Shown piece by piece: positions 59,282-64,000 of a stretch of 64,000 nucleotides of DNA. The position numbers were made by a program, and so were the translations under genes. Under the pieces are notes generated by a model. The model had not been told where the DNA came from, did not search any database, and saw only the letters and a list, made by a program, of their open reading frames with translations. The DNA lies in assembly GCA_037043235.1 (NCBI GenBank), contig JAWRVZ010000592.1, positions 1-64,000 of the forward strand, written 5' to 3'. This stretch comes from Rhodeus uyekii (lineage: Eukaryota > Chordata > Actinopteri > Cypriniformes > Acheilognathidae). Within the stretch, counting starts at the first letter, position 1, and every line of letters starts with the position of its first letter.

Positions 59282-59617
59282 CAGTGGCGTAGCCACGGGG
59301 GGCCTGGGTGGGCCTGGGCCCCCTCATTTACATGTCCGGCCCCCTCAGATTTTGAATTGTTTAAAATCGCGACTGTGAAAACTAAAGTGAAAACATATAT
59401 CGCCCGCCGCACAAGACGATCGCACCGCACCCCCAGAGTCAAGAATAGCGCGCTGCATGCTGTACCACAACCAGCTTTGGCTGAGAGGTTACGGCGATGG
59501 ACTAGAAATCCATTGGGGTTTCTCCGCGCAGGTTCAAATCCTGCCTATTACGTTATGCTCAGGCCCCCTCATTTTAAGCTGGGCCCCCTCAAAAATAAAA
59601 TTCTGGCTACGCCCCTG
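59282..59617 (+). mobile_element. hAT-type MITE carrying a tRNA-Ser-like sequence
   Basis: 336 bp with inverted ends CAGTGGCGTAGCCA and TGGCTACGCCCCTG, flanked by an exact 8-bp duplication CTGCAGAT (59274-59281 and 59618-59625), the hallmark of hAT insertion. Both arms carry gggccccctca motifs. The interior holds the tRNA-like sequence. It interrupts the pogo-like transposase. Confidence 0.9.
59471..59552 (+). tRNA. tRNA-Ser(AGA)-like pseudogene
   Basis: 82 nt align with eukaryotic tRNA-Ser. The A box TGGCTGAGAGG fits TRGYNNANNNG. The anticodon arm atgga-ctagaaa-tccat is intact with anticodon AGA. A serine-type long variable arm (ggggtttctcc) and T arm gcagg-ttcaaat-cctgc are present, and the B box GGTTCAAATCC is consensus. 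The acceptor stem is lost (5' ccagctt cannot pair with 3' ctattac), so a charged tRNA is unlikely, but Pol III transcription is conceivable. Confidence 0.75.
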
Positions 59618-60009
59618 CTGCAGATGATCCGGACGGTCCACTCCCTGCAGATGAACCACCCGCAGCAGATAATGCACTTGCTGATGCTAATCCATCCACT
59701 GCGCATAGTCCACATGGATGTGCCTCGCCAGCTGACTCAGATGTGCCACGTGTGATGTGCTCAGCCGACCTGGATATGCGTCTCCTTGTCAAATCCTACC
59801 ACCCCCAGAACACAAACCAAACTAAAGCGTGTGAAGACAGCCATCCTAACTGACACTCCTGAGAAGCAGGCAATTGAAAATGCTTATAAAGAAAGACAAA
59901 AGAAACTGGCAGGGAAAAAGCAAAGAAAGTGAAAACCGAAAAAGAAAGCAACCAAAAATAATATCATAGTTAGCAGCTCCGAGGAGAGTGATGTCCTTTC
60001 CTGTAATCA

Positions 60010-60168
60010 GATTATTTGTAGCTCAATCAGTAAGTAGAGCATTGGTGCTTACAACATCAAGGTCATGGGTTCGATCCCAGGGAAAGCAAGAACTGATTAA
60101 ATGTGTTCCTTGAATGCAATGTAAGTCGCTTTGGATAAAAGTGTCTGATAAATGCATAAATGTAAATG
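60010..60168 (+). mobile_element. tRNA-derived SINE
   Basis: tRNA-like head (tttgtagctcaatcagtaag with an A box, then tcatgggttcgatcccaggg with a B box), a unique middle (gaactgattaaatgtgttcc) and the tail gtaagtcgctttggataaaa plus gtgtctgataaatgcataaa. This is the typical cyprinid tRNA-SINE layout. It sits in the C-terminal part of the pogo-like pseudogene. Confidence 0.85.
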
Positions 60169-60653
60169 TCCCTGTCTCAATTGATAATGTGTCTGACGAA
60201 GAGAGCTCTGAGGATGAGAGAAGTGATCAAGGAAACACAGATCTGTCCGTGAGTAACTTTGTCATAGTTAACTATGCCCTGCTATGATAACAGTGACTTT
60301 GTCAAATGTTTACAAAACAAGCGGGAACCCAGTGTGCCTGTTGCTTTCGCTATTTCAGTTTTATTACGTGATAGAAAGCCAAAGGCCTTCTCAAACCGTT
60401 TGGCAAACCCACTTAATCTGTTGCATATTACACGCCAAACTAAGATTACTGTAGAGACAGAAAGTAAGACTGTTAAGTTAGCACTTTTAAACATCCGTTC
60501 ACTTAAAAATAAATCCCTTCTAGTCAATGATTTAATAACCACAAACAATCTAGATTTTATGCTTCTAAATGAAACATGGCTTGAAGACAGTTGCAGTTCA
60601 ACAATCCTGAATGAAACAGCCCCTCCTAACTTTACTTTTATGAGTGTCTGCAG

Positions 60654-61817
60654 CAGGGGCGATTCTAGGATTTTGATTTTAGGGGGGCTCAGCCCCCAAT
60701 AAGGGTATGATTAAAAAAATATTATTTGACTATTAGGGTAGGGTGGTATGCTACTAACCTTACTGCAATCCACTATTCCAGGGGTGGCCAACCTGTTCAG
60801 CATGATGAGCCTCAAAATAAAGCTCATGACTGCGGAGAGCCGCATAAAAAGTTGAATTCGCATTTGTTGATGGGGTTTTGACATTAGAAAGGTCTCGCAC
60901 ATACAATACACATTTTATGTTTATAAATAAAAGCTTTACACATTTTACTTATGACACCCGCGAGCTATATGAGCATATAGAAAGAATGCGTCTGTGAATT
61001 ATATATGCGGGAAAAAACGGTATATCATCTCATTGACGGTGACCGGAAGTATAAAAAGTAAGCAGCGGTTTGGTAATGTAGTGATCGGTTGGAAAACGTC
61101 TCCGGTTACTATCGTAACCTCTGTTATTTTATCATATTCCGTTTAGAGAAGTATGAAGGAAATGATATTTATACCGTCTGGCAGCCAGATCTGCATCGCG
61201 CTACGATTGGCCAGTTGTCAACTGCTGTTATCCATAAGGTTTCAGAAATGACGTGAAGGGGAGGAGTTCCCAAATGCATTTCATTAAACATCTCGTTCCC
61301 ACTCTCGAATTCGGTAAAAACATCATGTCCACGTGAGCGGCGGCTGATCTTGGCAGGATACATGTAAATTTATGGTATTTTTTCCGTAGACAAAAAGGTC
61401 TCCGCGGGCCGGATGAGAGCCGCAAAAGAGGAGTCAAAGAGCCGCGGGTTGGCCACCCCTGCACTATTCCATGATTACAATATGTAAACTGCAATGCATT
61501 TATGACAAAGAACTGCACCGATGCAGGTGTAATATCATAGCATTAGCAATCTATCAATAAATGCACGCACACACGACACACACCTTGATGTTCACTCTGC
61601 TCGGCGCCCCTGCAGATTGAAAAATGCGCTAAAACCAAGCAGACTCAGATAAGGGGAGGAGCCGAAACTTGACGCAGCTTGCCGCCGTTTCAAATGAGTT
61701 TTTTTAAAGGGGACTGAAGCGATCAAAAATTTATTAATCAAATATATTTTTTAGGGGGGCTGGGCAGAAGTTTAGGGGGGCTGAAGCCCCCCTAAAAAGG
61801 GCCTAGTGACGCCCCTG
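60654..61817 (+). mobile_element. hAT-type element inserted in the LINE
   Basis: Termini CAGGGGCGATTCTAGG and AGTGACGCCCCTG, with subterminal ggggggctcagccccc and ggggggctgaagcccccc. It is flanked by an exact 8-bp duplication GTCTGCAG (60646-60653 and 61818-61825). No transposase frame. It contains a second hAT-type element. Confidence 0.92.
60779..61461 (+). mobile_element. Nested hAT-type element
   Basis: 683 bp with inverted ends CAGGGGTGGCCAACC and GGTTGGCCACCCCTG, flanked by an exact 8-bp duplication CACTATTC (60771-60778 and 61462-61469). Interior matches the truncated copy at 34430-35193. No coding capacity. Confidence 0.93.
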
Positions 61818-64000
61818 GTCTGCAGAGCTGTTAGGAGAGGTGGAGGTGAAGCTGCTCTATTTAAAGATGTCTATCAATGCAAGTAAGTGTCATTTGGTGA
61901 TTACTTGTCTTTTGAATATTTGGGTATTGTGTTAAAAGGTGCTCCTCGCATTCTACTTTTAGTCATTTACAGGCCTCCAAAATACTCTCCAGCCTTTGTG
62001 GAGGACTTTACAGAACTGTTATCAGCAACTTCCTCAGAGTTTGACTGTTTTGCTATTACTGGGGACTTTAACATCCACATAGAAAATGCAGAATCCAAAA
62101 TGGCAAAAGAAATTCTAACAGTTTTGAATACTTTTGATCTGACTCAGCATGTACATAGACCCACACACAATCGAGGACATACACTAGATTTAATTATCAG
62201 TAAGGGTCTAAACATATCATCCATTGTCATTAAGGATGTAGCTCTATCAGATCATTTCTGTATTTTCTTTGATATATTGATCTCTCCGACTGTTGAAGCT
62301 AGATCTATCTCGGTCAAAAAGCGATGCTTAAATGAGAATACTAGTGCTCTGTTTATGAAGGCTATATCTTTAACACCAAGCATATCTGCAGACTCTGCTG
62401 ATTTTCTTCTTGATTCTTTTAACTCAAAAGTTCAGAATGTTATTGATAACATTGCTCCTGTGAAAGTCAGGAAGAAGAGTGGCAGACAAAAATCACCCTG
62501 GAGAAATTCAACAGTAGTGCAAAATATGAAAAGACAATGCAGAAAAGCTGAGCGCATGTGGCGAAAGACAAATCTTGAAATCCACTATAACATCTATAAA
62601 GATAACCTTCATGCTTTCAATGTGGAACTAGGCAAAGCTAGACAGACCTTCTTCTCAAATATTATAAACAGAAACTTAAACAACACCCGCACTCTTTTTG
62701 CTACTGTAGAGAGACTAACAAATCCCCCAAGTCAGATTCCCAGTGAAATGCTCTCAGACAGCAAATGCTGTGAGTTTGCTTCCTTCTTCTCTGAGAAAAT
62801 AAATAATATCAGAAAGGCGATCAGCACATCCTTGAGCTGCACTGGGGTAAAACAGATCAGACCACAATCTCAGAAAGTTGCTATTATGTCTGTTTTCGAA
62901 GCAATTGATGGTAACATTTTGGAAGAAACAGTACAGCACCTTAAAACATCAACCTGCGCCCTTGACATACTTCCCACATCTTTTTTCAAAAGCGTGTTTA
63001 ACTGTTTAGAAGCAGATATCCTAGAAGTGGTAAATGCCTCACTTCTTTCTGGGACTTTTCCAAATTCCCTAAAAACTGCAGTTGTTAAGCCCCTTCTGAA
63101 AAAGAGCAATCTGGATAACATCATATTAAGCAATTACAGACCAATCTCAAATCTTCCTTTCATAGGCAAGATCATTGAAAAAGTTGTTTTCAATCAGCTG
63201 AACAAGTTCTTAAGCTTGAATGGATACTTTGACAACTTTCAGTCTGGTTTCCGACCACATCACAGCACAGAGACAGCACTCATAAAGATAATAAATGATA
63301 TTCGTCTTAACTCAGATTCAGGTAAATTATCAGTGCTGGTTTTACTCGACCTCAGTGCTGCGTTTGACACTGTAGATCACAACATTCTCCTTGACAGGCT
63401 GGAAAACTGGGTTGGGCTTTCTGAGATGGTTCTTAAATGGTTCAGGTCATACTTAGAAGGGAGAGGTTATTATGTGAGTATCGGTGACCATAAGTCTGAG
63501 TGGACATCCATGACATGCGGAGTCCCTCAAGGTTCAATACTTGCACCCCTCCTGTTCAACTTATATATGCTGCCACTGAGCCAAATAATGAGAAAGAACC
63601 AAATTGCATATCACAGCTATGCAGATGACACCCAGATTTACCTCGCGTTATCACCTAATGATTACAGCCCCATTGACTCCCTGTGTCAATGCATTGATGA
63701 AATTAAAAACTGGATGTGCCTAAACTTCCTTCAGTTAAACAAAGACAAAACTGAAGTCATTGCATTTGGAAACAAAGATGAAGTTCTCAAAGTGAACGCA
63801 TACCTTCACTCTAGGGGTCAAACAACTAAAAATCAGGTCAGGAATCTTGGTGTGATTTTGGAGTCAGACCTGAGTTTCAGTAGCCATGTAAAAACAATAA
63901 CTAAATCAGCATATTATCATCTCAAAAATATTGCAAGAATTAGATGCTTTGTCTCCAATGAAGACTTAGAGAAACTTGTTCATGCTTTCATCACCAGCAG

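Larger units (their letters stand above)
58770..60286 (+). pseudogene. pogo-like (DDE_1) transposase, fragmented
   Basis: From about 58785 the frame reads MIGASPGAKGTSTRMRWMNE, continues with MLLILDNFKAHISLKAVE (catalytic Asp in LDNF) and LLTLPPHTSYRMQPLDVTVF, ending at 59219 after TSGFR. The C-terminal portion resumes beyond the hAT insertion (TPEKQAIENAYKERQKK near 59850, an acidic SSSEESD stretch near 59975) and after the SINE (VSDEESSEDERSDQ) to a stop near 60286. The DNA-binding N terminus and first catalytic Asp are missing. Clearly non-functional. Confidence 0.8.
58314..60288 (+). mobile_element. pogo-like DNA transposon remnant
   Basis: The left part carries repeated aatgtgagaca motifs (58314-58370, and again gggtaaagtgagaca at 58688 and 58710), typical of a fish pogo/Tigger-like terminus. 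It then carries the transposase pieces described separately. It is interrupted by a hAT element (59282-59617) and a SINE (60010-60168), and the right end appears cut by the LINE beginning near 60290. Confidence 0.65.
60290..64000 (+). mobile_element. L2/CR1-type LINE, interrupted, running off the right edge
   Basis: The endonuclease region starts before 60480 and the reverse transcriptase continues to the window end. A hAT element (60654-61817) splits the endonuclease domain. The LINE appears to have landed in the 3' part of the pogo-like element. Its 5' boundary is approximate. Confidence 0.85.
60475..64000 (+). pseudogene. LINE ORF2: apurinic endonuclease plus reverse transcriptase
   Basis: The N-terminal segment has LALLNIRSLKNKSLLVNDLI and LLNETWLEDS of an APE-type endonuclease. 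After the inserted element it resumes at 61826. One in-frame TAA (61884-61886) follows YQC, where relatives have a sense codon. From 61887 the frame is open without any stop to 64000, about 704 codons. It includes VIYRPPKYSP and ITGDFNIH (endonuclease), then RT motifs NYRPISNLPFIGKIIEKVV, LVLLDLSAAFDTVDHNIL, GVPQGSILAPLLFNLYM and the catalytic YADDTQIYL. The clade call (L2/CR1) rests on these motifs. Confidence 0.88.

Noticed and set aside
59471..59552. Functional tRNA-Ser gene
   Set aside because: The acceptor stem cannot pair and the copy lies inside a hAT MITE; kept as a tRNA-like pseudogene.

Overview
The window looks like teleost nuclear DNA, most likely cypriniform. It has spliced vertebrate genes with GT-AG introns, abundant (CA)n microsatellites, fish Tc1, hAT, pogo/Tigger, L2-like and tRNA-SINE repeats, and very long minisatellites. 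Nothing prokaryotic is present.

Layout: (1) 1-2045, minus strand: the 5' coding exon of golph3l, whose following intron begins with GT/GA repeats and a 1.3-kb pyrimidine tract; the rest of the gene lies off the left edge. (2) 5852-25728, minus strand: two tandem paralogous genes for small two-Ig-domain type I membrane proteins (IgSF-1 and IgSF-2). Neither is a single open frame; I assembled them exon by exon from splice sites, phase and paralogue comparison. In both, the start codon appears split by intron 1 (AT|G). In IgSF-1 that intron is about 12 kb because it holds about 300 copies of a 39-bp minisatellite, and its second Ig exon holds 23 in-frame copies of a 30-bp minisatellite. (3) 28304-30364, plus: mcl1, three exons, with CArG, CRE-like and TATA-like sites upstream and a 2.5-kb 36-bp minisatellite downstream. 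(4) 34-41 kb: intergenic DNA with hAT, Tc1, SINE and simple repeats. (5) 41387-45765, plus: vps72, six exons, with a Tigger-like element in intron 1 and a 21-bp minisatellite in intron 4. (6) 47047-49545, minus: tnfaip8l2, two coding exons. (7) 50-64 kb: a transposon graveyard with a one-base-broken Tc1 element, LTR-like pieces, a pogo-like transposase broken by a tRNA-bearing hAT MITE and a SINE, and an L2-like LINE broken by a hAT element that itself contains another hAT element.

The single-copy genes GOLPH3L, MCL1, VPS72 and TNFAIP8L2 all sit in human 1q21.3, so this is a conserved vertebrate neighbourhood into which a fish IgSF pair is interposed. The genes do not form one pathway: golph3l acts at the Golgi, mcl1 at mitochondria, vps72 in chromatin remodelling, tnfaip8l2 in immune and lipid signalling, and the IgSF pair probably at the cell surface. 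The most unusual content is the IgSF-1 locus: a split start codon, a giant intronic minisatellite with higher-order structure, and a coding minisatellite inside an Ig domain. Almost all the very long open frames (up to 3208 codons) are artefacts of tandem repeats whose period is a multiple of three.
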